Source: Nitrososphaerales archaeon TH5896
GTDB lineage: Archaea; Thermoproteota; Nitrososphaeria; Nitrososphaerales; Nitrososphaeraceae
Assembly (NCBI GenBank): GCA_014523625.1
Contig: JAATVP010000100.1
Location: 1 to 10,698 of the forward strand
Length of the DNA stretch: 10,698 nt
Direction of reading: 5' to 3'
The position numbers and the translations under genes are program-made. Below, one piece after another: positions 5,302 through 10,698 of this stretch (within the stretch, counting starts at the first letter, position 1; the number at the start of each line of letters is the position of its first letter). The notes under the pieces are model-generated. The model did not search any database, was not told the DNA's origin, and saw nothing but the letters and a program-made list of their open reading frames with translations.

Positions 5302-5309
5302 ATCATTAA
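5154..5309 (+). CDS. Micro-membrane protein, copy 2 (51 residues)
   Basis: Begins MYMNSFEIVGYVALGF and is identical to copy 1 over residues 1-49 except Ser5 for Pro5; it then ends with His-His and TAA 5307-5309, where copy 1 has eight other residues. One predicted membrane helix (about 7-26) is followed by a basic stretch. The abrupt change after codon 49 shows that the duplicated DNA ended inside the gene and a new stop was acquired from local sequence in at least one copy. It is the only supported gene between the broken region and the SIMPL gene, which converges on it from the other strand. Function unknown; strong conservation of the leader suggests that regulation was copied with the gene. 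Confidence 0.65.
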   Translation: MYMNSFEIVGYVALGFVPTLVAMKIGWDLARKKILFSYLKRDETYATVEHH

Positions 5310-5425
5310 CTGAAATTAACATTTAGGTCGTGGCTCTGCATAGGGGGGAGGAAGTTGAAATGCATAGTTGAACTCTTGTCGATTAATACACTTAATATTC
5401 TTGAGAATTAGAATTGCCCTAACCT

Positions 5426-6271
5426 TTATCCCATTGAAAAGATACCGGAAACGGAAACAGATGCTTCCTGCTCCCCTGGGATAATTGGTGTTGAATCTGA
5501 GGCAGTTCCTCCTTGAGCTGAAGCTGAAGCTGACTCTCTAAAAAACGGCTGAGGGGGGAGCGGCGGGATATTTGTAGTTCCATCGACAACTATCGATTCA
5601 ACACCGGTTATGCTTAGTTGCACAGCCGATGCGGCTACTTCTGCTTTTTGCTTCGCATTGTCTATTGCATCGGTGATTAACCTACTCCTAGTATCCTCTA
5701 ACTTTTTCTCGGTTACTGAAAAATCGATACTATTTATGCTATTGGCTCCTGATGCAACCGCAGTATCGATCCATTGAGAAACATTATCAAGGTTTGAGCT
5801 TTCAATCTGCACTGTATTGGTAACGGTGAAGCCAGACACATTCAGTCTCGTCCCACTCTCGGTATAATTATACAGTGGGAAAATGTTAAAGATAGAGGTG
5901 CGAGTCTCATTGGGTTTTAAGCCAATGCTCCTCAAGTCAGAGATGATATTATTCATTAGTTCTGAGTTTAGGGACAAGGCTTCGTTGGCAGTCTTGTCGG
6001 TACTTTCAACACCAATTGAAATGAGTACCCTGTCCGGTGCTAGTCTAGTAAATGCACTTCCAGTGGCAAAGACAGTGCTGTTTGCATTTGTCGAATCGAT
6101 GCTATTGTTACCTGCAACACCCTGAGCGACCACGGCGCTATCTTGAAAAGTAATGTTTATGCAGAGAAAAAGAGCCAACGAAAATATAGCTAAAGTGGGC
6201 AATACATTATGTACATCAGAAAGATCAACTGTAGTAATATTACCAATACGAATGCATTTAATACCAACCAA
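5426..6271 (-). CDS. SIMPL-domain (DUF541, YggE-like) exported protein
   Basis: A 281-residue protein. An N-terminal hydrophobic segment (about 23-42, VLPTLAIFSLALFLCINITF) with AVVAQG after it is a signal peptide or membrane anchor, and many Asn-x-Ser/Thr sites fit an extracellular, possibly glycosylated protein. The SIMPL domain spans about 66-278: VFATGSAFTRLAPDRVLISIGVE is the family's opening ('v.G.g.~...pD.a.i.~gV'), NEALSLN..M and LRSIGLKPNETRTSIFNIFP follow, then the FTVTNTVQI strand, the A..GAN.I..I.F.V block and DAIDNAKQKAEVAA (201-214). Known relatives are periplasmic or membrane proteins of poorly defined, stress-linked function. The TTG start at 6271 precedes the hydrophobic segment, no ATG is available, and a TATA box sits 33 bases upstream. 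A proline-rich linker (IPPLPPQP) near residue 240 is a local insertion. Confidence 0.88.
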   Translation of the reverse strand: MVGIKCIRIGNITTVDLSDVHNVLPTLAIFSLALFLCINITFQDSAVVAQGVAGNNSIDSTNANSTVFATGSAFTRLAPDRVLISIGVESTDKTANEALSLNSELMNNIISDLRSIGLKPNETRTSIFNIFPLYNYTESGTRLNVSGFTVTNTVQIESSNLDNVSQWIDTAVASGANSINSIDFSVTEKKLEDTRSRLITDAIDNAKQKAEVAASAVQLSITGVESIVVDGTTNIPPLPPQPFFRESASASAQGGTASDSTPIIPGEQEASVSVSGIFSMG

Positions 6272-6277
6272 TTAGAA

Positions 6278-6296
6278 ACCAGCATATGTAGCTGGT
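6278..6296. promoter_or_regulatory. Inverted repeat over the likely SIMPL transcription start
   Basis: ACCAGC (6278-6283) and GCTGGT (6291-6296) form a 6-base inverted repeat with a 7-base centre. It lies between the TATA box (6301-6309) and the start codon (6271), where a bound repressor would block initiation. An operator role is inference. Confidence 0.3.
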
Positions 6297-6300
6297 GGTT

Positions 6301-6309
6301 GTATATATT
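6301..6309 (-). promoter_or_regulatory. TATA box of the SIMPL gene
   Basis: The minus strand reads AATATATAC, centred about 33 bases before the TTG at 6271. The implied transcription start is within about ten bases of that codon, which supports the non-ATG start. Confidence 0.5.
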
Positions 6310-6402
6310 GATTTTCTGTTTGAGTAGGAACGGAATGGAGAATGCTAATTAGTTTTTGAAGTCCATCTTCTAGCCTGTGTCTCCCGTGTTCCTACACACT
6401 GA

Positions 6403-6840
6403 CTAACACGGCTGCAACTTTTCTCTTAGCGCATTGGCCATTTGATTCAAATCAGCAGATGAGATAACTGGTCTTTTCATAAACATCGAATGAATTGGCC
6501 CAGCTCCATCATGGATTGTCCGTGGAACAATATGAACATGCACGTGATCAATCTCCTGACCTGCTTCCTTTCCATTGTGAATGGCAATAGTAGACGAATC
6601 CACACGCGCCGCCTTCTCAATAGGGCCCACTAATCTATGCACAAGGTGAAACACGGCTGATTCGTAGTCCATTGACATATCCTGGATTTTAGAAAAATGC
6701 TTCTTTGGGATTACTAGTGTATGACCAACTGCTAGTGGAAAAGCATCGAGAAATGCAATCGCTTTGTTATCTTCAATGATGATATTTGAAGGACGCTTTC
6801 CTAATATTATTCCGCAGAATATGCATGCTGAATTAAACAT
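6403..6840 (-). CDS. HIT-family nucleotide hydrolase (Hint/AP4A-hydrolase-like)
   Basis: A 145-residue cytoplasmic protein of normal length. The HIT signature HVHVHIVPR is at 99-107, with H101 the expected nucleophile and H99/H103 partners; N89 (IHNGKEAGQ) is the usual conserved asparagine before it. The N-terminus CIFCGII (C6-x2-C9) is the zinc site seen in many HIT proteins; DNKAIAFLDAFPLAVGHTLVIPKKH (24-48) is the family's substrate-cleft region. Members hydrolyse nucleoside phosphoramidates or dinucleoside polyphosphates. The frame extends to a GTG at 6885, but that codon lies upstream of the TATA box at 6869-6877, so ATG 6840 is the better start, five to ten bases after the implied transcription start. 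It precedes the SIMPL gene on the same strand by 131 bases, with separate promoters. Confidence 0.93.
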   Translation of the reverse strand: MFNSACIFCGIILGKRPSNIIIEDNKAIAFLDAFPLAVGHTLVIPKKHFSKIQDMSMDYESAVFHLVHRLVGPIEKAARVDSSTIAIHNGKEAGQEIDHVHVHIVPRTIHDGAGPIHSMFMKRPVISSADLNQMANALREKLQPC

Positions 6841-6868
6841 TACACTACATGATGATACCCCCTCCAAC

Positions 6869-6877
6869 AATAAATAT
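6869..6877 (-). promoter_or_regulatory. TATA box of the HIT gene
   Basis: The minus strand reads ATATTTATT, centred 33 bases before ATG 6840. A purine-rich GGAGGGGG lies between them, but too far from the ATG (about 15 bases) to be an ordinary ribosome site. Confidence 0.5.
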
Positions 6878-6885
6878 CGTGACAC

Positions 6886-7257
6886 TAGATCATGCGAAAT
6901 TGAGCCTGAGAGATGTGAATTATCATATACAAATGATGTCTAATCATTAGCATTAATTCTTGCGTAATGATTTCTTCAGTATGCTATTGCCGTTTACCAA
7001 AAACATAGAATCTTTGTTCTGAAAATGTCCTTTATTTTTTTCACACCTTGGGGTGAGTCGATTATAAACGGACTATACTTTATTTACCTGGAATTGATTG
7101 GAACCACTCCGTCATCTAATCGCCATGATGTCGATAATAAGATCACTTGAAATTCGAAGAGACATTTGACTCAATAGTGGTCAAAAAGTGACGAATCTGC
7201 AGGAATTAGAACTATAGTCTATTTATACCTGATGATGTCATATCCAAGAGTTGTTGC
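6886..7257. other. Divergent intergenic region
   Basis: This 372-base stretch separates the HIT gene (-) from the radical SAM gene (+) and holds no gene that I can support; the longest frames are under about 20 codons or lack motifs. It contains the radical SAM TATA box near its right end. CACC-TTGG-GGTG (about 7043-7054) could form a very short hairpin. Confidence 0.5.
7219..7228 (+). promoter_or_regulatory. TATA box of the radical SAM gene
   Basis: CTATTTATAC is centred about 35 bases before the ATG at 7258, giving a leader of about ten bases or less. Confidence 0.5.
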
Positions 7258-8235
7258 ATGACTGATCTAATTTACGGTAGAGGAATTACAGATCTAGTGA
7301 GGGAAACTCCCTTTTATATTAGCATTTTCAACAAGATGATTGGGATAAAGTTCTTTCATAGTAAACCCTTCATGTACGGTTCTGCAGATATCATAAATGT
7401 ATGCAATCTGCATTGCACACACTGCTACTGGTGGCTGAACAGAAAGAGTAACGAACAAGATGGGCTTAGTTCTGAAGAATGGAGAAAGATAATAAAAAAC
7501 ACATTCAAGAAACATAATACTTTTATTGTGACGTTGGTGGGCGGAGAACCTACTCTCAGACCCGATATTATTGAAGTTTTCTGTGAAGAAATGCCCAGGC
7601 GGGTGTGCGTGGTAACCAATGCTACCTTTCCGTTAAAAAGATTCAAGAATTTGTATTTTTATTGGGTTTCAATTGATGGTACTGAAAGCATTCATGATAG
7701 CATCAGAGGTAAGGGAACGTACTCAAAGACCAAGCAAAATATACTTGATTATATCAATGGTCCACCAAATCGACACAAGCCAGCATGGAAAGACATTTGG
7801 ATAACGATGACCATCAACTCACTAAATCATCCGAGCATAGATGGCCTCATTGAGGAGTGGAATGGAGTAATAAACAAGATAGGTTTTCAATTTCATACAC
7901 CATTTACTATGAACGATCCCTTGTGGTTACCTTTCGGACCTGAACGTAGCCGCATAGTAGACAAACTCATTGAACTGAAAGGCAAATACCCAGACTTCGT
8001 AATCAACAGCCAAAAACAGTTAGAATTGATGAGGGGTAACTGGGGTGGGACTGGAACTACACCTGTAGAGTGTCCCTCTTGGGCAATTTTATCCCTGGAT
8101 CATTTGGGTAGAATAAAGCAGCCATGCTGTATAGGCAGTGCTGACACTAAGAATGGATTGAAACCAATCTGTGAACGTTGCGGACTTGGTTGCTACTCTG
8201 TTATGGTAGCAAATGGGATAAAGGGAAACAATTAA
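7258..8235 (+). CDS. Radical SAM enzyme, HpnH-like (SPASM/DUF3463-type C-terminus)
   Basis: A 325-residue protein. The radical SAM cluster motif is C49-x3-C53-x2-C56 (CNLHCTHCYWW), which binds the [4Fe-4S] cluster that cleaves S-adenosylmethionine. GGEP at 95-98 contacts SAM; VTNAT (119-123) and SIDGTESIHDSIRG (138-151) are the following conserved strands. The C-terminal part carries C272-PSW, a GRIKQPCC pair (C290, C291), and C305-x2-C308-x3-C312 (CERCGLGCYS). This arrangement resembles HpnH, the adenosyl-hopanoid radical SAM enzyme, and other SPASM/twitch-like proteins with auxiliary cysteines. Hopanoid synthesis is not expected in archaea, so the substrate is probably different and unknown. 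ATG 7258 is supported by the TATA box. No biosynthetic partner lies beside it; the next gene has its own promoter. Confidence 0.88.
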   Translation: MTDLIYGRGITDLVRETPFYISIFNKMIGIKFFHSKPFMYGSADIINVCNLHCTHCYWWLNRKSNEQDGLSSEEWRKIIKNTFKKHNTFIVTLVGGEPTLRPDIIEVFCEEMPRRVCVVTNATFPLKRFKNLYFYWVSIDGTESIHDSIRGKGTYSKTKQNILDYINGPPNRHKPAWKDIWITMTINSLNHPSIDGLIEEWNGVINKIGFQFHTPFTMNDPLWLPFGPERSRIVDKLIELKGKYPDFVINSQKQLELMRGNWGGTGTTPVECPSWAILSLDHLGRIKQPCCIGSADTKNGLKPICERCGLGCYSVMVANGIKGNN

Positions 8236-8384
8236 CGACGATTCATTGCGAGAGTAAAGACGCCTGATGATTTACACTAAATTGTCTCATTATAATCCAT
8301 ATGCCATTAACAAATTTTGTATATCTTTTATCTATGATTTACCTTGACCTCCTTGACAAAGTTGCTGCGTTCTTTTGCTGCAAG

Positions 8385-8394
8385 TTATTTAAAT
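8385..8394 (+). promoter_or_regulatory. TATA box of the membrane-protein gene
   Basis: TTATTTAAAT is centred about 43 bases before the ATG at 8433, predicting a leader of roughly 17 bases, within which GGGG at 8421-8424 is the only ribosome-site-like element. Confidence 0.5.
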
Positions 8395-8432
8395 AAACTC
8401 AATAGTCAACAGCATCATTTGGGGTAAATTTA

Positions 8433-8951
8433 ATGAAGGAGGTAGTCAATGAATTCTTCCAAAAATACAGAGATATCCTATTGTTAAATAGATCAATTGC
8501 TGTCAGTGGGCTCATATCATTTGCGATAGGGATGTGCTTTACTGAACTTTATGCAAAATATGCTGGTCCTAATAGTAGTATTGAAAATTCGATTTATACA
8601 CTCGTCATAGGTTATGCTTCTTATATTCCTATATTTGCGTACCTTTTCTATAGAGACAACAAGGATCGCTACGTCGATCCCAATAGTGGAAGAAAGAATA
8701 CAGGCAAGTTGTTACTTGACATAAGGAAATTGTTTACGGCATTTTCGGCTTCTGAATGTTTGTTCATCGTTACTAAAACTTATGTCCATTTTCAACAATT
8801 AGAATTGGGATATTTAGAGGCATACCAAGCATATTTCTTCGCAGAACTAGTGGCTTGGAGCGTCTATTTTGTATCGATGAACACGATCCTCAAAGCTGTG
8901 AAAATGTACGGAATATGTGAGACTTCTCGAAAACTACGCGACCCAAATTAA
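8433..8951 (+). CDS. Multi-pass membrane protein of unknown function
   Basis: A 172-residue protein with likely membrane segments at about 22-42 (IAVSGLISFAIGMCFTELYA), 53-73 (SIYTLVIGYASYIPIFAYLF), a weaker one at about 102-120, and 132-153 (QAYFFAELVAWSVYFVSMN). A charged loop (74-99, RDNKDRYVDPNSGRKN...) separates segments 2 and 3; being basic it is probably cytoplasmic. The short N-terminus (MKEVVNEFFQKYRD) and the C-terminus (TSRKLRDPN) are charged and would also be cytoplasmic with four segments. I recognise no family. ATG 8433 fits the TATA box at 8385-8394. The stop codon overlaps the promoter of the following HNH gene, so the two are tightly packed but separately transcribed, and a functional link is possible though unproven. 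Confidence 0.7.
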   Translation: MKEVVNEFFQKYRDILLLNRSIAVSGLISFAIGMCFTELYAKYAGPNSSIENSIYTLVIGYASYIPIFAYLFYRDNKDRYVDPNSGRKNTGKLLLDIRKLFTAFSASECLFIVTKTYVHFQQLELGYLEAYQAYFFAELVAWSVYFVSMNTILKAVKMYGICETSRKLRDPN

Positions 8952-8957
8952 TATATT
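8948..8957 (+). promoter_or_regulatory. TATA box of the HNH gene, overlapping the previous stop codon
   Basis: TTAATATATT is centred about 33 bases before the ATG at 8986 and includes the TAA (8949-8951) of the membrane-protein gene. It supports ATG 8986 over the GTG at 8917, which lies upstream of the promoter. Confidence 0.5.
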
Positions 8958-8985
8958 CAAAATTGCAATTATAGTACTTACACTC

Positions 8986-9594
8986 ATGAATCGGAAAGGG
9001 CTTTACATTCCCCCGAACTTTTTCAATAAATCAGACGATCGGGGAACATTACTTTGCAGAGTTGTTGACTGCAATAAGCAAACAAAGCTCCCTTTCAGGT
9101 ACTTTTGTTGCAGGTCCCATGCAAAAGAATTTGCCAGGTGGCACTTTCTACATTGTACTTGGATCGGGGTGAGATTGGCAATATTCAAGAGAGATGACTA
9201 TACCTGCCAAAGGTGTGGTAAATCTTGGGATAGGGAAAGGATAGTTAAATTAAATAAGCGCAATAAGCGATTCTTGAATTTTGCAGATGTACTGGAAGTA
9301 AAGGGAACCGATTTAGAATGTGATCATATTCGACCTGTGGTGCAGCTTGTTGAGCAATTCCGCAGAGTTCCAAAAATTCGTAATACCAATCCGACCAACT
9401 CGTCGAACAATTTGCCATTTACCAAGGAACGATTGCTCTCTTATGATAACCTCCGAACACTTTGTTCCAAATGTCATAGCGACATAACTGTCAAATTTAC
9501 GTTAACTAGACACTATGAAAGCAAGGTGCAATCATCTGCAGAAACAGCGAATGCTATGATCAAATATTACTCGCTCGGAAAGGCTGATAAGTAG
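8986..9594 (+). CDS. HNH nuclease with an extra N-terminal cysteine cluster
   Basis: A 202-residue protein from ATG 8986; the frame also reaches GTG 8917 inside the previous gene, but that start precedes the TATA box. The HNH domain begins VRLAIFKRDDYTCQRCGK (C74-x2-C77), continues to ECDHIRPV (D113-H114, the histidine being the expected general base), YDNLRTLC (N155) and C160-x2-C163-H164. The four cysteines make the structural zinc site and H164 the catalytic metal ligand, so it looks active. The stretch between C77 and DHI is longer than usual (about 35 residues, basic). Before the HNH domain, residues 24-45 hold C24-x4-C29-x11-C41-C42-x2-H45, a second probable zinc knuckle. Such enzymes cut DNA in homing, restriction, phage or repair contexts; none is indicated by neighbours. 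Confidence 0.85.
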   Translation: MNRKGLYIPPNFFNKSDDRGTLLCRVVDCNKQTKLPFRYFCCRSHAKEFARWHFLHCTWIGVRLAIFKRDDYTCQRCGKSWDRERIVKLNKRNKRFLNFADVLEVKGTDLECDHIRPVVQLVEQFRRVPKIRNTNPTNSSNNLPFTKERLLSYDNLRTLCSKCHSDITVKFTLTRHYESKVQSSAETANAMIKYYSLGKADK

Positions 9595-9884
9595 AGTCCA
9601 ATTTTAAATTAGTTCGAGATAGAATTTCTACTGATATAATACTTAAAGAACACTATACAAGAATAGACAGAAGCTAATTGTTTCAAAATATTTTTCTAAT
9701 GTGCCAGGTAATGGTTGTATTTAATGAATTACCTTACGACCTATGCAACTATAGCAGCAAACGGATCTTAATTGAAATTCTCGCTTTTTTTGAGCACAGA
9801 CCTAACTACAGAATATTAGTACAGAATTCTTTCATTAGTTCAACCTAAATATTTCCTAAATAAGATCAAAAATAATTCTAGCGC
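9595..9884. other. AT-rich intergenic gap
   Basis: No gene seen in either strand. T7 (9785-9791) is a possible terminator for forward transcription. The promoter of the next gene is at its right end. Confidence 0.45.
9845..9854 (+). promoter_or_regulatory. TATA box of the small secreted-protein gene
   Basis: CTAAATATTT is centred about 35 bases before the GTG at 9885 and supports that non-ATG start. Confidence 0.45.
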
Positions 9885-10220
9885 GTGAACAATATTAATA
9901 AATTGACTCTTTCTGGCGGAGTCCTTCTTACAGCACTATTTCTGGTAGTCCTTCTGCATGGTATAAGATTAGAGAGTGCCTTTGCATCAGAATATGGCTC
10001 CAGTCAGGAAGACATTGCAATTACTGAGATTACACCTGCCACAGAATTTAGTGAATCATCTTCAAAAGGCGACACTTTAAAAGGTACAGTCAGTCAACAA
10101 AATGAGTGTCAAGGGAATATTGTGATATGTCAAAATATCCTCACAAAATTAATCTGTAGTGAAAGGGCCGTTTGCATCATAGGTAACTTGGATCCATTCT
10201 TACTAGTTTTGCCCAATTAA
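9885..10220 (+). CDS. Small secreted four-cysteine protein
   Basis: A 111-residue protein with a GTG start. The N-terminus has a basic Lys6, a hydrophobic core (about 11-26, GGVLLTALFLVVLLHG) and the cleavage-like site SAFA-SEYG (after A34), a clear Sec-type signal peptide. The mature part of about 77 residues is first acidic and Ser/Thr-rich (35-70), then has cysteines at 75, 82, 91 and 97 (C-x6-C-x8-C-x5-C), which outside the cell could form two disulphides. The C-terminus is hydrophobic (DPFLLVLPN). No family is recognised, but small exported proteins with this plan are frequent in Nitrososphaeria. The TATA box at 9845-9854 fits the GTG; no in-frame ATG precedes the signal core. Confidence 0.65.
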   Translation: MNNINKLTLSGGVLLTALFLVVLLHGIRLESAFASEYGSSQEDIAITEITPATEFSESSSKGDTLKGTVSQQNECQGNIVICQNILTKLICSERAVCIIGNLDPFLLVLPN

Positions 10221-10251
10221 GAATAATTGATAATAGAATTAGCTGCCAAGA

Positions 10252-10263
10252 TGAACCGGTTCA
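10252..10263. repeat. Perfect 12-base palindrome
   Basis: TGAACCGGTTCA is its own reverse complement and lies 32 bases after the stop of the secreted-protein gene. No role is evident. Confidence 0.45.
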
Positions 10264-10351
10264 ATTGAAGACGATCCAGTGTTGGCCATAGGGTATGCTA
10301 CTTTAAAAGGGGAATTGCGATCCAGTAGGGCTGTAACAACTTCAAATTTAA

Positions 10352-10359
10352 TTTTTTTT
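10352..10359 (+). terminator. T8 tract after the secreted-protein gene
   Basis: A run of eight T in an AT-rich setting (ATTTAATTTTTTTTC), just before the end of the convergent minus-strand gene. T-rich tracts on the coding strand are the usual archaeal termination signal; the distance of about 130 bases from the stop makes the assignment uncertain. Confidence 0.3.
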
Positions 10360-10363
10360 CGTA

Positions 10364-10698
10364 CTATGCAGATATTTTTATTTTTGCTCGGCAACCACGT
10401 TCTTTTAACCTAATCGAAAGCCAAAAAACGAATTTGTCTGAAAACTTCTTGCCCTTAGATTTGTCAATCTCCTTAACGTTACCTTGATACAATTTCTCTA
10501 CAAATTGGCCAGCGATAAACAACTTTGAAAATATCCAACCCGCACTCGAAACTGGATCCAATATTGCAAAGGCATCTAGACCAGGGTCAAATCCACAATC
10601 TACTTTCAATTGTGAGAGTAGTGCAGTTGCAATTTCGGCATCTGTTTTGAAATCAGTTGACATGAAGTCCAAAATGAAAGTTCCCAAATACGATGACA
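10364..10698 (-). CDS. Unrecognised protein, possibly continuing past the right edge
   Basis: The minus-strand frame ends TAG at 10364-10366 and is open to the window edge. The first possible starts inside the window are TTG 10687 (107 residues) and ATG 10663 (99 residues), but an upstream start is equally possible. The visible product has a mixed helix-rich N-terminal part (TDAEIATALLSQLK), a single cysteine and GFDPGLDAFAILDPVSSAGW in the middle, then FSKLFIAGQFVEKLYQGN, and a strongly basic end (SKGKKFSDKF, KERGCRAKIKISA). There is no membrane segment or signal peptide. I recognise no family. It converges on the secreted-protein gene with about 140 bases between the stops. Confidence 0.5.
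   Translation of the reverse strand, partial: SSYLGTFILDFMSTDFKTDAEIATALLSQLKVDCGFDPGLDAFAILDPVSSAGWIFSKLFIAGQFVEKLYQGNVKEIDKSKGKKFSDKFVFWLSIRLKERGCRAKIKISA

Noticed and set aside
8917..8985. GTG-initiated 23-residue extension of the HNH protein
   Set aside because: It overlaps the membrane-protein gene and lies upstream of or over the TATA box; ATG 8986 is better placed.

Overview
The window looks like a chromosomal stretch from an archaeon, most probably an AT-rich member of the Nitrososphaeria (Thaumarchaeota), perhaps Nitrosocosmicus-like. This is inferred from low GC, AT-rich TATA boxes about 30-45 bases before most starts (leaderless or near-leaderless transcripts), frequent GTG/TTG starts, many tiny cysteine-rich proteins, and the types of larger genes. 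No ribosomal RNA, tRNA, CRISPR array or recognisable transposase is visible.

Layout. 1-994: the 3' end of a pyridoxamine-oxidase-like flavin/F420 split-barrel gene (+), a short gap, then an SRPBCC (START-like) lipid/ligand-pocket protein (+). 995-2430: sparse DNA with tiny minus-strand genes, notably an 82-residue six-cysteine protein and a 42-residue single C2H2 zinc finger. 2381-5309: a segment bounded by two near-identical direct copies (196 bp, 5 mismatches) of a micro-gene for a single-pass membrane protein of 57 or 51 residues. Between the copies are an intact short-chain dehydrogenase/reductase (-) and about 1.6 kb in which several small, mostly cysteine-containing reading frames are each broken by one frameshift or one stop.

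5426-6885: two minus-strand genes with their own promoters, a secreted or membrane-anchored SIMPL (DUF541) protein and a HIT-family nucleotide hydrolase. 7258-9594: plus-strand genes for an HpnH-like radical SAM enzyme, a multi-pass membrane protein, and an HNH nuclease with an extra N-terminal cysteine cluster, whose TATA box overlaps the stop codon of the membrane protein gene. 9885-10220: a small secreted four-cysteine protein (+). 10364 to the right edge: an unrecognised minus-strand protein whose start may lie beyond the window.

The genes do not form one evident pathway. Most have their own promoter, and the region reads as an accessory, slowly decaying part of the chromosome. The points most worth following are the duplicated micro-membrane-protein gene, the broken zinc-ribbon micro-genes between its copies, and the intact mini zinc-finger genes that automatic ORF length cut-offs would miss.
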